Source: Treponema sp.
GTDB taxonomy: Bacteria; Spirochaetota; Spirochaetia; Treponematales; Breznakiellaceae
Direction: 5' to 3'
Length of the DNA stretch: 14,872 bases
Assembly: GCA_031271075.1 (NCBI GenBank)
Contig: JAISWN010000308.1
Span: 1 to 14,872 of the forward strand
Position 1 is the stretch's first letter. Each line of letters begins with the position of its first letter. Of this stretch, positions 1 through 7,176 are shown piece after piece. The translations under genes were made by a program, and so were the position numbers. A model generated the notes under the pieces. The model searched no databases. It was not told where the DNA came from and saw only the letters and a list, made by a program, of their open reading frames with translations.

Positions 1-2
1 CG

Positions 3-236
3 GTACTCCACTTTATCAGGGACGTGGGCCCCATAGCCGGGCTCTCCAAGGTCTACTTCAACGAAAATTCCCGCATCGTGGTTACCGAAGGGCCCCTTAT
101 GGGTCTTGAGGGCAAGATAATAAAGGTCGATAAGAGAAAAGGGAGAGCGAAGATCAAGCTGGATCTTTACAATGACTCTTTTGCCATTGACCTGGCCTTC
201 GAGGTGATCGGGGCTGCCCAGCCGGTAAGGCATTGA
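3..236 (+). CDS. NusG-family antitermination factor, C-terminal part (LoaP/RfaH-like), 5' truncated
   Basis: The reading frame is open from base 3 and ends at TGA 234-236, so only the last 77 residues are in the window. A GTG at 24 is probably internal, because the codons before it read as protein typical of a NusG N-terminal domain end (LHFIRD). The visible part holds a KOW domain: a valine-rich strand, then GPLMGLEGKI, then a basic stretch (KVDKRKGRAKIKL), which is the usual NusG C-terminal layout. NusG paralogues bind elongating RNA polymerase and let it read through terminators or pauses. Those lying first in polysaccharide operons (LoaP, RfaH, UpxY) usually act on the genes that follow, and this one lies directly upstream of nucleotide-sugar genes. 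Family assignment is firm. The LoaP-type specialised role rests on context and could be wrong if this is the housekeeping nusG. Confidence 0.8.
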   Translation, partial: VLHFIRDVGPIAGLSKVYFNENSRIVVTEGPLMGLEGKIIKVDKRKGRAKIKLDLYNDSFAIDLAFEVIGAAQPVRH

Positions 237-239
237 GCA

Positions 240-302
240 AGGACCCGTGGAGGTCCTAAGGCACTGCGGGGTTCCTAAGTTCCGGCCCGGGCGGAAGCCC
301 GG
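240..302 (+). promoter_or_regulatory. Structured spacer: two perfect hairpins and a direct repeat
   Basis: The 83-nt gap between the NusG-like gene and the dehydratase holds a 6-bp hairpin (arms 240-245 and 252-257). A second, very stable 6-bp hairpin (arms 287-292 and 297-302) closes a GGAA loop. The heptamer TCCTAAG occurs twice, at 254-260 and 273-279. Neither hairpin is followed by a T-run, so they do not look like intrinsic terminators. A role as an RNA recognition element for the upstream antiterminator is inference. The second hairpin also lies just before the next start codon and could affect its translation. Confidence 0.45.
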
Positions 303-319
303 AGCTTCGTTAAAAAACA

Positions 320-1981
320 ATGACCACTAAAAAATCCGGGCGTCTTTACATTATCGGGGCAGGTTTCGCCGGCCAGACTTTGGCTAACGAGATCAGGGCC
401 AAGGCCGTATTCGGGGAGGTGGTGGCCTTTCTGGATGACGATCCGGAAAAAATCGGCCGCCGGATAGACGGGGTGCCCGTGCTGGGCCCTATCCGGGACG
501 TGGCCCGGCTGCTCAGGATGAAGGCGGCGGACGAGGCTATCATCGCCATCCCCGGCGCGAGCCGGGAGTACCTGAAAGAAATCTACGGCATCCTGAAAAA
601 GGCGGGCTTCGAGAAGATCCGCATCCTTCCGGGCATATCCCAGATCATCCAGGGGGACGCCCACCTGATCCAGACCAGAAGTATCGATCCCCAGGATCTC
701 CTGGGCCGTACCCCGGCGGCCATAAACCTGCGGGAAAGCCTGGCCTATCTCCGGGGCAAGCGGGTGCTGGTTACCGGGGCCGGGGGTTCCATCGGGAGCG
801 AACTCTGCCGCCAGCTTCTCTCCGGGGGCGCGTCCCGGCTCTACCTCTTCGGGCACGGGGAGAATTCTATCTACCAGATAGACCGGGAACTCCGGCTTCT
901 CCAGGAAGAGGGGGTAGGGGAAAAGGCGGTCCTGGTTCCCGTTATCGGGGACCTCAAGGACGGGGACTATGTGGACTACATCCTGGGGAAGCTCCGGGCG
1001 GACGTGATCTTCCACACCGCCGCCTACAAGCATGTGCCCATGATGGAGGAGAACCCGGTAGCGGCCATTGAAAACAACTTCTTCGGCACGGAAAACCTGA
1101 TCCGGGCCGCGGGGAAACACCGGGTAAAGCGTTTTGTCCATATCACCACCGACAAGGCGGTAGACCCGGTCTCGGTATACGGGGCTTCCAAGTATCTCTG
1201 CGAAAAACTGGTTCTGGAAGCGGCCGGTAAAACCCGTCCCGCCGGGAGGGGGCCGGGGGAAGGCTCCGCGTTTATGGCGGTCCGCTTCGGCAACGTACTG
1301 GGTTCCCGGGGCTCCATTATGCCCCTCTTTCAGAAACAGATCGAAAAGGGCGGCCCGGTAACGGTAACCCACCCGGAAATGCGCCGCTGGTTCATGACCA
1401 TCCCGGAGGCCTGTTCCCTGGTGCTCAAGGCCGGGGGGGTCGGGGAAAACGCGGGCCTCTACCTCCTGGACATGGGGGAACCTGTCCGTATCCGGGATAT
1501 GGCGGAACAGATGATCCGGTTCTACGGCTTCGAACCCGAGGAAGACATCAAGATCGAATACGTGGGTCTGCGGCCCGGGGAAAGGCTGGATGAAAAGCTC
1601 TGGAACGACGACGAGATCCCCCGGGAAACCCCCTACAGCCGGATCCTCAAGGTGGAGCGGAAGGGGCCCTCCGAAACGGATCTTGCCGCCCTTACGGAGA
1701 AACTGCGGCGGATCTGCAAGTTCGATCCCGCCTGTCCGGGGGACTACCGGAACAGGGAACTCCTCCGGCGGCTTCTGGCGGAGGCGGTTCCCGGCCTGGG
1801 AGTTTGTTCCGCTTTGCCGGCATCAGCCGATCCGGCGGCCGGGTCCCGATCCTGCCCTGCGGCGCGGCTTGGCCCCGGCCGGGAAACTCCGCCTGGGGAA
1901 AAGAGCCGGAAGAGGCCGGCCCTCCAAAACATGGGGATCAAATTCAGGGACGGCAAGGTAAAGGTGGGCCCGTGCCCCTAA
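320..1981 (+). CDS. FlaA1/CapD-type nucleotide-sugar 4,6-dehydratase, soluble form without membrane segments
   Basis: This is a 553-residue protein of the family that dehydrates UDP-N-acetylhexosamines at C4/C6, the first step to amino-dideoxy sugars on surface glycans. Residues about 1-135 form the regulatory Rossmann domain typical of the family (IIGAGFAGQ near the start, FLDDDPEKIG, then DLLGR). Residues about 140-430 form the SDR catalytic domain, with the NAD-binding TGAGGSIG at 152-159, T277-D278-K279, and Y287 with K291. The four N-terminal membrane helices usual in long family members are absent, so the enzyme should be cytosolic. Y287 sits where long retaining enzymes such as PglF and WbpM have Met and short PseB-type enzymes have Tyr. 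The last 65 or so residues are Ala/Pro/Gly/Arg-rich and look unlike the family. The stop overlaps the next gene's start. No clear ribosome-binding site precedes ATG 320; a GGAG lies 16 nt upstream. Confidence 0.88.
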   Translation: MTTKKSGRLYIIGAGFAGQTLANEIRAKAVFGEVVAFLDDDPEKIGRRIDGVPVLGPIRDVARLLRMKAADEAIIAIPGASREYLKEIYGILKKAGFEKIRILPGISQIIQGDAHLIQTRSIDPQDLLGRTPAAINLRESLAYLRGKRVLVTGAGGSIGSELCRQLLSGGASRLYLFGHGENSIYQIDRELRLLQEEGVGEKAVLVPVIGDLKDGDYVDYILGKLRADVIFHTAAYKHVPMMEENPVAAIENNFFGTENLIRAAGKHRVKRFVHITTDKAVDPVSVYGASKYLCEKLVLEAAGKTRPAGRGPGEGSAFMAVRFGNVLGSRGSIMPLFQKQIEKGGPVTVTHPEMRRWFMTIPEACSLVLKAGGVGENAGLYLLDMGEPVRIRDMAEQMIRFYGFEPEEDIKIEYVGLRPGERLDEKLWNDDEIPRETPYSRILKVERKGPSETDLAALTEKLRRICKFDPACPGDYRNRELLRRLLAEAVPGLGVCSALPASADPAAGSRSCPAARLGPGRETPPGEKSRKRPALQNMGIKFRDGKVKVGPCP

Positions 1982-3276
1982 TGGCCGGTTCTCCGGGGGA
2001 CTTGGGGGAACCCATCCCCTTTGCCCGGCCCCTGATCGGGAAAGGGGAGGAGGAGGCGGTCCTCCGGGTACTCCGTTCCGGCTGGCTTACCACGGGCGGG
2101 GAAACCCTGGCCTTCGAGCGGGAATTCGCCGAATTTCTCGGCTCCCCGGAGCGTGAAAGCCCGCAGGGCTCCATCCGTTGCCTGGCGGTCAATTCCGCCA
2201 CCAGCGGCCTCCACCTGGCCCTGGAAGCCTGCGGGGTCAGGCAGGGGGATCTGGTCCTGGTTCCCAGCTTCACCTTCACCTCCACGGCGGAAGTGGTCCG
2301 GTACCTGGGGGCGGAACCGGTCTTCGTGGATTCCCTCCCCGGCGGTTTTCATATAGACCCCGGGGCCCTGAAGGCGACCCTGGAACGGCTTGCCGGGGGG
2401 CTTCCCGCCTACCCTCCCCGATCCGGCGGGCTCAAGGCCGGGGGCTTCGGGCCACGGGGCCGGGCCGCTGCGGTGGTTCCGGTCCATTACGGCGGCCTCC
2501 CCTGCGACATGGGGGCCATCCGGGACATTGCCCGGTCTTACAAACTCAGGGTGGTGGAAGACGCGGCCCACTCCTTCCCCTCCCTGATCCCCGGCGCCGG
2601 GAAAAGCGGGGAGGCCGCCTTTGCCGGAACCCTGGGGGACGCGGGGGTATTCTCGTTCTACGCCACCAAGACCATTACCACCGGGGAGGGGGGTATGGTA
2701 GCCTGCCGGGACCCGGAGCTGGCCGCCAGAATCCCGGTTATGCGTTCCCACGGGATAGACCGGAGTATCTGGAACCGGTACACCGACCCCAGAGCCCCCT
2801 GGTACTACTCGGTGGTGGAGGCCGGGTACAAGTACAATCTCCCGGACCTCCTCTCCGCCCTGGGGCGGGTACAACTGAGCCGGAGCCGGGAGTTCCTGAG
2901 CCTCCGGGAGGGAATAGCCGCCCGGTACAACGAGGCTTTCTCCGGGGATCCCCATTTCACCGTCCCTCCCGGCGGGCCGGGCAACGCCTGGCACCTCTAC
3001 CCCCTGCGGCTTAACCCCGGAACCCTGTCGGTCTCCCGGGACGAATTTGCCCGGAAGCTCCAGGAAGGGGGGGTGGGCGTATCGGTTCACTTTATCCCCC
3101 TCCACACCATGCCCTACTACCGGAACGCCTACGGCCTGGAAGAAGGGGACTTTCCCGAAGCCCTCAAAACCTTTAAGCGGGTGATCTCCCTCCCCATCTG
3201 GCAGGGGATGGACGGAAAAATGGTTGAAAAGGTTACCGCTATGGTCAAAGCCCTGGGCCGGCAATATAATGCGTAG
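1981..3276 (+). CDS. DegT/DnrJ/EryC1/StrS-family PLP sugar aminotransferase
   Basis: This is a 431-residue aminotransferase that places an amino group on a nucleotide-linked keto sugar. Its likely substrate is the 4-keto product of the dehydratase encoded just upstream, as in PseC or PglE. Family landmarks are visible: the N-terminal RSGWLTTG, the cofactor-pairing aspartate in VVEDAAHS (D194), the Schiff-base lysine in FYATK (K230) followed by TGEGG, and the C-terminal VHFIPLHTMPYY. A Gly/Pro-rich insert of about 20 residues lies before the VPVHYGG strand. The frame stays open upstream to 1804, but that part overlaps the dehydratase and lacks family resemblance. ATG 1981 overlaps the upstream stop (TAATG). 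GTG 1972 is an alternative start, better spaced from AAGG at 1961-1964. The overlap points to coupled translation. Family is certain; the exact sugar is unknown. Confidence 0.9.
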   Translation: MAGSPGDLGEPIPFARPLIGKGEEEAVLRVLRSGWLTTGGETLAFEREFAEFLGSPERESPQGSIRCLAVNSATSGLHLALEACGVRQGDLVLVPSFTFTSTAEVVRYLGAEPVFVDSLPGGFHIDPGALKATLERLAGGLPAYPPRSGGLKAGGFGPRGRAAAVVPVHYGGLPCDMGAIRDIARSYKLRVVEDAAHSFPSLIPGAGKSGEAAFAGTLGDAGVFSFYATKTITTGEGGMVACRDPELAARIPVMRSHGIDRSIWNRYTDPRAPWYYSVVEAGYKYNLPDLLSALGRVQLSRSREFLSLREGIAARYNEAFSGDPHFTVPPGGPGNAWHLYPLRLNPGTLSVSRDEFARKLQEGGVGVSVHFIPLHTMPYYRNAYGLEEGDFPEALKTFKRVISLPIWQGMDGKMVEKVTAMVKALGRQYNA

Positions 3277-3279
3277 GGT

Positions 3280-5454
3280 ATGCGGCGCCCTGAAATGCTC
3301 CAGGATATCTCGTTTCGCTCCATGTTGCACGGCCTTACCATCCGTTCCCCCCTTGCCCGGGGCCGCTTAAAATCCGTCGAGTGCCCCAAGTTACCCGCCT
3401 CATACACCCTGATCACCGCAAAAGACATCCCGGGAAAAAATTTCCTGTCCCCCCTGTCGCCGGAGGATTCGCCGGTTCCTATCTTGGCCGCCGAGGCCCT
3501 TTCCTACGCCGGCCAGCCGGTGGCTATCCTCCTGGGGCCCGACCGGATAAAACTTGCCGAGTACGCCCTCCTGGTCACGGTTCAGGCGGAGGAAGAAAGG
3601 CCGGTCTTCTCCGGCCGGAACGCGCCGCCGGAAATGATCCTGGGGGAAAGGCATTTCTCCCCGGAGGACATAGAAGATACCTTCACCAGGGCAAAAACCA
3701 TAGTCAGCGGGATTTACCGGACCGGTATCCAGGAACACTGGTGCGCCGAGCCGGCGGGCGCGGCGGCGGAGTACCGGGGAAAGAAAAGGCAGGGGGAAAA
3801 CGCCGGAGAACCCCTTTTCACCATCCATACCGCCACCCAGTGGCCCTTTCACGTCAGGCGCTCCGTTGCCCTGGTTCTGGGCATGGATGGAGACCGGATC
3901 GCCGTGGAATGTACCCGTATCGGCCTTTCCCTGGACGGGAAGATCTGGTTTCCCTCCCTGGTGGCCTGTCACGCCGCCCTGGGGGCTTTCGTTACCGGGA
4001 AGCCGGTGAAGATCCTCTACACCAGGGAAGAGGACTTCCGCTATTCCCCCAAACGCAGCGAATCGGAAATAGAAATCCGCGGCGCCCTGGGGGAAGGGGG
4101 GGAAATCCTGGGAACCAAAATAGGCGCCACGATCAATCTGGGCGCCCAGGGGATCTTTACCGGGGAGATCCTCGATCAGACCTCCCTGGGGCTCATGGGA
4201 AGCTCCCGCCTGGCCGGGGTAAAGCTCTCCTCCCGGGCCGTACAGACCAACATCCCCCCCCAGGGACCCTTTGCCGGATTCGGCGCGGCCCAGGGCTTCT
4301 TCGCCATGGAACTGCACATCTCCCATATCGCCGATACCCTCCGGCAGGATCCGGCGGCGTGGCGGAAAAACCACCAGCCCGGCAACACCGGTTTCCTCCC
4401 TTCGGGAATCCCCGTCAGGGAAAAGTCGCCCCTGAACGAACTCATTGATACCGCCGCGGGGATGAGCGGCTACTACCGCAAGTGGGCTTCCTACGAGCTT
4501 CTCCGCCAGAACCGGCGGACCCGCGGGCTTCAGGAGCGCGGCGAATCCCTCAACGGCGGGCGCCGGGGTATCGGAATCGCCACAGCCTGGCAGGGAAACG
4601 GACTCCTCTACCCCGGCGGGGACCGGGGGGCCTACGGGGTGGAATTGACCCTGGAAAAGGACGGTTCCCTGGAGATACGGACCAGCATGGTCAGTTCCGG
4701 CGATGATTTCGGCCGGATCTGGGGGAACATCGCGTCGGAGATCCTGGCAATTGAGCCGGAAAAGGTGAAGGTTCCGGCTCAAAACACCGCCGAAGGCCCC
4801 GATTCGGGCCCCGGGACCCTGTCCCGGAACATCACTACCCTTACCAGACTGGTGGAACACTGCTGCCTTGCCATCCGCAAACAGCGTTTCCGGAATCCCC
4901 TGCCCATTACGGTGCGCCGCCAGGCCCGGCCGGTCAAAGCCAAAGCCTCCGGGGACAGCTATATCGACAGCCTTGCGGGGAGGGGCCTTAACCTCGCAAG
5001 CCTCAGCCGGCTGGGCTGGGGCGCGGCGGTGGTGGAAGTGGAAATATACCCCGCTTCTTTCAGCCCCCTGATCCGGGGCATCTGGCTGGGGATCGACGGG
5101 GGAAAGATACTTTCCGAATCCGGCGCCCGGGCCGGCCTGAAAACCGCCGCGATCCAGGCCCTCGGCTGGGCTTCCCGGGAAAAGCTTTGGTACCAGGATG
5201 GGGCAATTCCCAAAGAGGGGATAGAGGGCTACGACATACCCAGCCCCGGGAAAATCCCCCCCATCCGTATCGAATTTCTCCGGAACGGCGGCCTTGACCC
5301 CAAGGGCATCGGCGATCTCCCCTTCAACTGCGTTCCCGCGGCCTACGTCCAGGCGGTCTCCCAGGCCATGGATCACCGGTTCGGAAAGATTCCCCTCCTG
5401 CCGGAAGATATACGGGAAGCGGGCAAACTGCGCAAAGAGGAGAAGCCGGTATGA
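3280..5454 (+). CDS. Molybdenum-hydroxylase large subunit (xanthine dehydrogenase/aldehyde oxidase family), divergent active site
   Basis: The 724-residue protein follows the fold order of the Moco subunit of xanthine dehydrogenase-type enzymes. An N-terminal a/b-hammerhead region (about 1-110, with SYAGQPVAI) leads into the first Moco domain (TGIQEHWCAEP, TGKPVKILYTREEDF) and the second (PDSG, then SRNIT, and a C-terminal KGIGDLP). Four motifs that touch the pterin or substrate depart from the family: GGGFGGK is GLSLDGK (215-221); the Arg of AFRGFG is A332; GQG is G474-D475-D476; and the catalytic Glu of GVGE is D679. The fold assignment is secure, but normal purine or aldehyde hydroxylation is doubtful. 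It starts 3 nt after the aminotransferase stop with only a weak ribosome-binding site and overlaps the FeS gene by 4 nt. Cytosolic, with no signal peptide. Confidence 0.85.
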   Translation: MRRPEMLQDISFRSMLHGLTIRSPLARGRLKSVECPKLPASYTLITAKDIPGKNFLSPLSPEDSPVPILAAEALSYAGQPVAILLGPDRIKLAEYALLVTVQAEEERPVFSGRNAPPEMILGERHFSPEDIEDTFTRAKTIVSGIYRTGIQEHWCAEPAGAAAEYRGKKRQGENAGEPLFTIHTATQWPFHVRRSVALVLGMDGDRIAVECTRIGLSLDGKIWFPSLVACHAALGAFVTGKPVKILYTREEDFRYSPKRSESEIEIRGALGEGGEILGTKIGATINLGAQGIFTGEILDQTSLGLMGSSRLAGVKLSSRAVQTNIPPQGPFAGFGAAQGFFAMELHISHIADTLRQDPAAWRKNHQPGNTGFLPSGIPVREKSPLNELIDTAAGMSGYYRKWASYELLRQNRRTRGLQERGESLNGGRRGIGIATAWQGNGLLYPGGDRGAYGVELTLEKDGSLEIRTSMVSSGDDFGRIWGNIASEILAIEPEKVKVPAQNTAEGPDSGPGTLSRNITTLTRLVEHCCLAIRKQRFRNPLPITVRRQARPVKAKASGDSYIDSLAGRGLNLASLSRLGWGAAVVEVEIYPASFSPLIRGIWLGIDGGKILSESGARAGLKTAAIQALGWASREKLWYQDGAIPKEGIEGYDIPSPGKIPPIRIEFLRNGGLDPKGIGDLPFNCVPAAYVQAVSQAMDHRFGKIPLLPEDIREAGKLRKEEKPV
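5437..5442 (+). promoter_or_regulatory. Ribosome-binding site of the 2Fe-2S subunit gene
   Basis: GAGGAG lies inside the end of the large-subunit gene, 8 nt before ATG 5451. It fixes that start and supports coupled translation through the 4-nt ATGA overlap. Confidence 0.7.
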
Positions 5455-5936
5455 CTATAGACTTTATCCTGAACGGCGAAGACGTGGTCGTCCGGACCGG
5501 GGCGGATGTCCGGCTTCTTGATATCCTGCGGGACACATTCGGACTGGGGGGAACCAGGATCGGCTGCCTCACCGGCTGCTGCGGGGCCTGTACGGTAATT
5601 TTTAACGGAAACATAGCCCAGTCCTGCCTTATTCCCGCCTTCCGCGTCCGGGGCAGCGAGATCATCACCATCGAGGCCTTTTCCCAAACCGACGAATACC
5701 AGGATATCCTTGAAGGCTTCTCCCGGACCGGCCATAAAACCTGCGGGTTCTGTACCACCGGAAAGATACTGGCCCTGGAGTCCCTCCTGGAGCGGATTCC
5801 CCGGCCCGGCAGGGAGGACATCCTCCCCGCTTTCGATGGGATCAAATGCCGCTGCACCGATCCGGACAGCCTGGTAGAAGCGGCCCTGGCGGTATCCGAA
5901 ATACGCCGGCGGAGGATCTATGGCCGATCAGCTTAA
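5451..5936 (+). CDS. Molybdenum-hydroxylase small subunit with two [2Fe-2S] clusters
   Basis: This 161-residue protein has the usual length and layout of the small iron-sulfur subunit of xanthine dehydrogenase/CO dehydrogenase-type enzymes. It passes electrons from the Moco subunit to the flavin. The plant-ferredoxin-like N-terminal domain binds cluster one through C39, C44, C47 and C59, with an extra C43 beside C44. The helical C-terminal domain binds cluster two through C98, C101, C133 and C135. All eight ligands are present. The second half departs slightly from consensus: CGFCTTGK for CGFCTPGM, and CRCTD for CRCTGY. It overlaps the large-subunit gene by 4 nt and the flavin-subunit gene by 17 nt, so the three are surely one transcript. 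The intact cluster ligands argue against simple decay of the whole complex. Confidence 0.92.
   Translation: MTIDFILNGEDVVVRTGADVRLLDILRDTFGLGGTRIGCLTGCCGACTVIFNGNIAQSCLIPAFRVRGSEIITIEAFSQTDEYQDILEGFSRTGHKTCGFCTTGKILALESLLERIPRPGREDILPAFDGIKCRCTDPDSLVEAALAVSEIRRRRIYGRSA
5911..5915 (+). promoter_or_regulatory. Ribosome-binding site of the FAD subunit gene
   Basis: GGAGG ends 4 nt before ATG 5920 and lies inside the 2Fe-2S gene. It supports choosing this start, which gives a 17-nt overlap. Confidence 0.7.
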
Positions 5937-6756
5937 CCAAGTCTTCTTTCCCGGCTCTTTCCCGGAGCTTTTTACCGTCTGGACCCGTTTTCCCGACGCG
6001 GTTCCCTTTGCCGGAGGCACCGAAATTATCCGGAACCAGGGGACGGCGCAGTTGACCCTGCCCCAAACCATCCTTTCCCTGGACAAAATTGACGAGCTGG
6101 GACGTATCACCCGGACCGAGCGGTACCTGGAAATCGGCGCCATGGTAAAACTCAACGAGATTACCCGGATGGGCAAGATCGTCCCGGAAGCCCTTACCCG
6201 CTGCATCGAAGGCATTGCCGGCCCCCAGTTACGGAACCTGGCCACCATGGGCGGCAATCTCTGTGTCAAAAACCGCCGCCTGGACATTTCCGCCCCCCTG
6301 GCCGCCCTGGACGCGGTTTACGAACTGCGGAACGCCCAAAGCGCCCGGTGGATCTCCGCCTCCCGTTTTTCCTCCCCCCCCGGCCCTCCGGCAATCGGGC
6401 CCCAGGAACTCCTCACCCGGATCCGCATCCCCCTGGAACAGTGGAGCTATACGGCCCGCCGGAAATTCGGCAGCCGCAATTCGGGAAAAAACGACGGGGT
6501 CATGGTGTTTATATTAAAAAACCAGAAAACCACCCTTACCGATATCCGCCTTGTCTTTGCCGGAGAGGGAATCTTGCGGGACAAAAACGCCGAAGCCCTT
6601 CTTATCGGGAAGCGCCTCCCCCTCAACCGCCGGGACGCCGCGGATTTTGTGGAACAATGGCGCGTCTATCTTTCCGCCCTTGATAAGTCAGGGCCGCTGA
6701 TCCACTCGGAGATCCTGAATTTCATCGAATCCCTCATGTCGAATCTTTCAGGCTAA
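5920..6756 (+). CDS. Molybdenum-hydroxylase medium subunit, FAD-binding (CoxM/XdhB-like)
   Basis: This 278-residue protein is the FAD-binding partner that completes the three-subunit set. The first flavin-contact loop AGGTE is at 31-35 and the second, TMGGNLC, at 109-115; both are family signatures. The segment after it (RLDISAPLAALDA) matches the usual aspartate-containing stretch, and a C-terminal CO-dehydrogenase flavoprotein domain follows from about residue 175. Length is normal. In the family, electrons leave through this flavin to NAD+ or another acceptor; the acceptor here cannot be told. The gene order large-FeS-FAD and the overlaps imply one operon. A hairpin-rich gap follows, so transcription may end after it. 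The Moco-insertion chaperone often found with such genes (XdhC-like) is not in the window. Confidence 0.9.
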   Translation: MADQLNQVFFPGSFPELFTVWTRFPDAVPFAGGTEIIRNQGTAQLTLPQTILSLDKIDELGRITRTERYLEIGAMVKLNEITRMGKIVPEALTRCIEGIAGPQLRNLATMGGNLCVKNRRLDISAPLAALDAVYELRNAQSARWISASRFSSPPGPPAIGPQELLTRIRIPLEQWSYTARRKFGSRNSGKNDGVMVFILKNQKTTLTDIRLVFAGEGILRDKNAEALLIGKRLPLNRRDAADFVEQWRVYLSALDKSGPLIHSEILNFIESLMSNLSG

Positions 6757-6776
6757 CCGGTAATTTTACAATAGAG

Positions 6777-6804
6777 AATTTGAGACAAATTTGAGAAATT
6801 TGGG
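6777..6804. repeat. Short direct repeat AATTTGAGA
   Basis: AATTTGAGA occurs at 6777-6785 and 6788-6796, and a third partial copy (AATTTG) at 6797-6802. It is an A/T-rich patch in a G/C-rich neighbourhood right after the FAD-subunit stop. Function unknown. Confidence 0.55.
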
Positions 6805-6808
6805 CGCA

Positions 6809-6831
6809 TTTGCGGCGTAGAACGCCGCAAA
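6809..6831. repeat. Perfect 10-bp inverted repeat
   Basis: Arms TTTGCGGCGT (6809-6818) and its exact complement (6822-6831) enclose a 3-nt loop. A short T-run (6838-6841) follows 6 nt later, so it might act as a weak terminator for the upstream operon. It could equally be part of a dispersed intergenic element. Confidence 0.6.
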
Positions 6832-6861
6832 CCGGGCTTTTCGGGGCTCCGCTAAGCTCCG

Positions 6862-6884
6862 GCCCCGGCGCATTGCGCCGGGGC
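6862..6884. repeat. Perfect 10-bp G/C inverted repeat
   Basis: Arms GCCCCGGCGC (6862-6871) and its exact complement (6875-6884) enclose ATT. No T-run follows. It lies 30 nt after the previous hairpin, giving a paired-hairpin layout like REP/BIME-type elements. Confidence 0.6.
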
Positions 6885-6931
6885 TGCTTCGCACCCCTCC
6901 AATCCCTTGCGCGGGGGCTTTCCCCGTAAGC

Positions 6932-6963
6932 TTGGCCCGGTAAACGTAAAATTGCCGGGCCAA
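6932..6963. repeat. 9-bp inverted repeat with a 14-nt A/T-rich loop
   Basis: Arms TTGGCCCGG (6932-6940) and CCGGGCCAA (6955-6963) are exact complements. The repeat ends 12 nt before the -35 box of the candidate aroB promoter, so it could be an operator, or the last hairpin of the group to its left. Confidence 0.5.
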
Positions 6964-6975
6964 CCAGGGCGCGTG

Positions 6976-7004
6976 TTGATATTCAAGTCCGGGTATGCTA
7001 TGGT
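6976..7004 (+). promoter_or_regulatory. Candidate sigma-70 promoter for aroB
   Basis: TTGATA (6976-6981, 5 of 6 to consensus) is separated by 17 nt from TATGGT (6999-7004, 4 of 6). The spacing is ideal. It is the best promoter-like pair I found in the gap; transcription would start near 7011 and leave a leader of about 210 nt before aroB. Confidence 0.45.
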
Positions 7005-7126
7005 TAACTGTTATGTGAGCTTACAGCCGGTGTCATAGAGCGTGTTTCGGCCGCGTATGCCTTCCGGATGCGCGCCCCGTTTCTGCGGCGGCGATGAATC
7101 AGCGCCCTGTTTGGGGCGTATACTCC

Positions 7127-7156
7127 CTCCGGAGGCGGCGCCCGCCGGAGTTTTTT
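7127..7156 (+). terminator. Intrinsic-terminator-like hairpin in the aroB leader
   Basis: Arms CTCCGG (7127-7132) and CCGGAG (7145-7150) are exact complements, with two further pairs inside after one mismatch. Six T's follow at once (7151-7156). It lies about 65 nt before aroB and downstream of the candidate promoter, the position of an attenuator. It could alternatively end a short leader RNA. Confidence 0.6.
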
Positions 7157-7176
7157 CCGCGCCTGTTCCCGGGCTG

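Noticed and set aside
240..302. Intrinsic terminator after the NusG-like gene
   Set aside because: Neither hairpin is followed by a T-run; an A-run follows instead, just before the next start.
1804..1980. N-terminal extension of the aminotransferase
   Set aside because: The extra codons overlap the dehydratase and are unlike the family. Starts at 1972 or 1981 fit the ribosome-binding site and the family N-terminus.
1978..3330. Long minus-strand open frame (450 codons)
   Set aside because: It is a shadow of the aminotransferase gene, with no domain resemblance; similar shadows occur at 275-1372 and 7263-8261.
3400..5376. Very long open frame on the minus strand (658 codons)
   Set aside because: It is antisense to the large-subunit gene, which has clear family motifs. 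High G+C makes stop codons rare on both strands, and the translation resembles no family.
6766..6963. Minus-strand frame of 65 codons in the hairpin cluster
   Set aside because: It is made almost wholly of inverted-repeat sequence, with no protein-like features.
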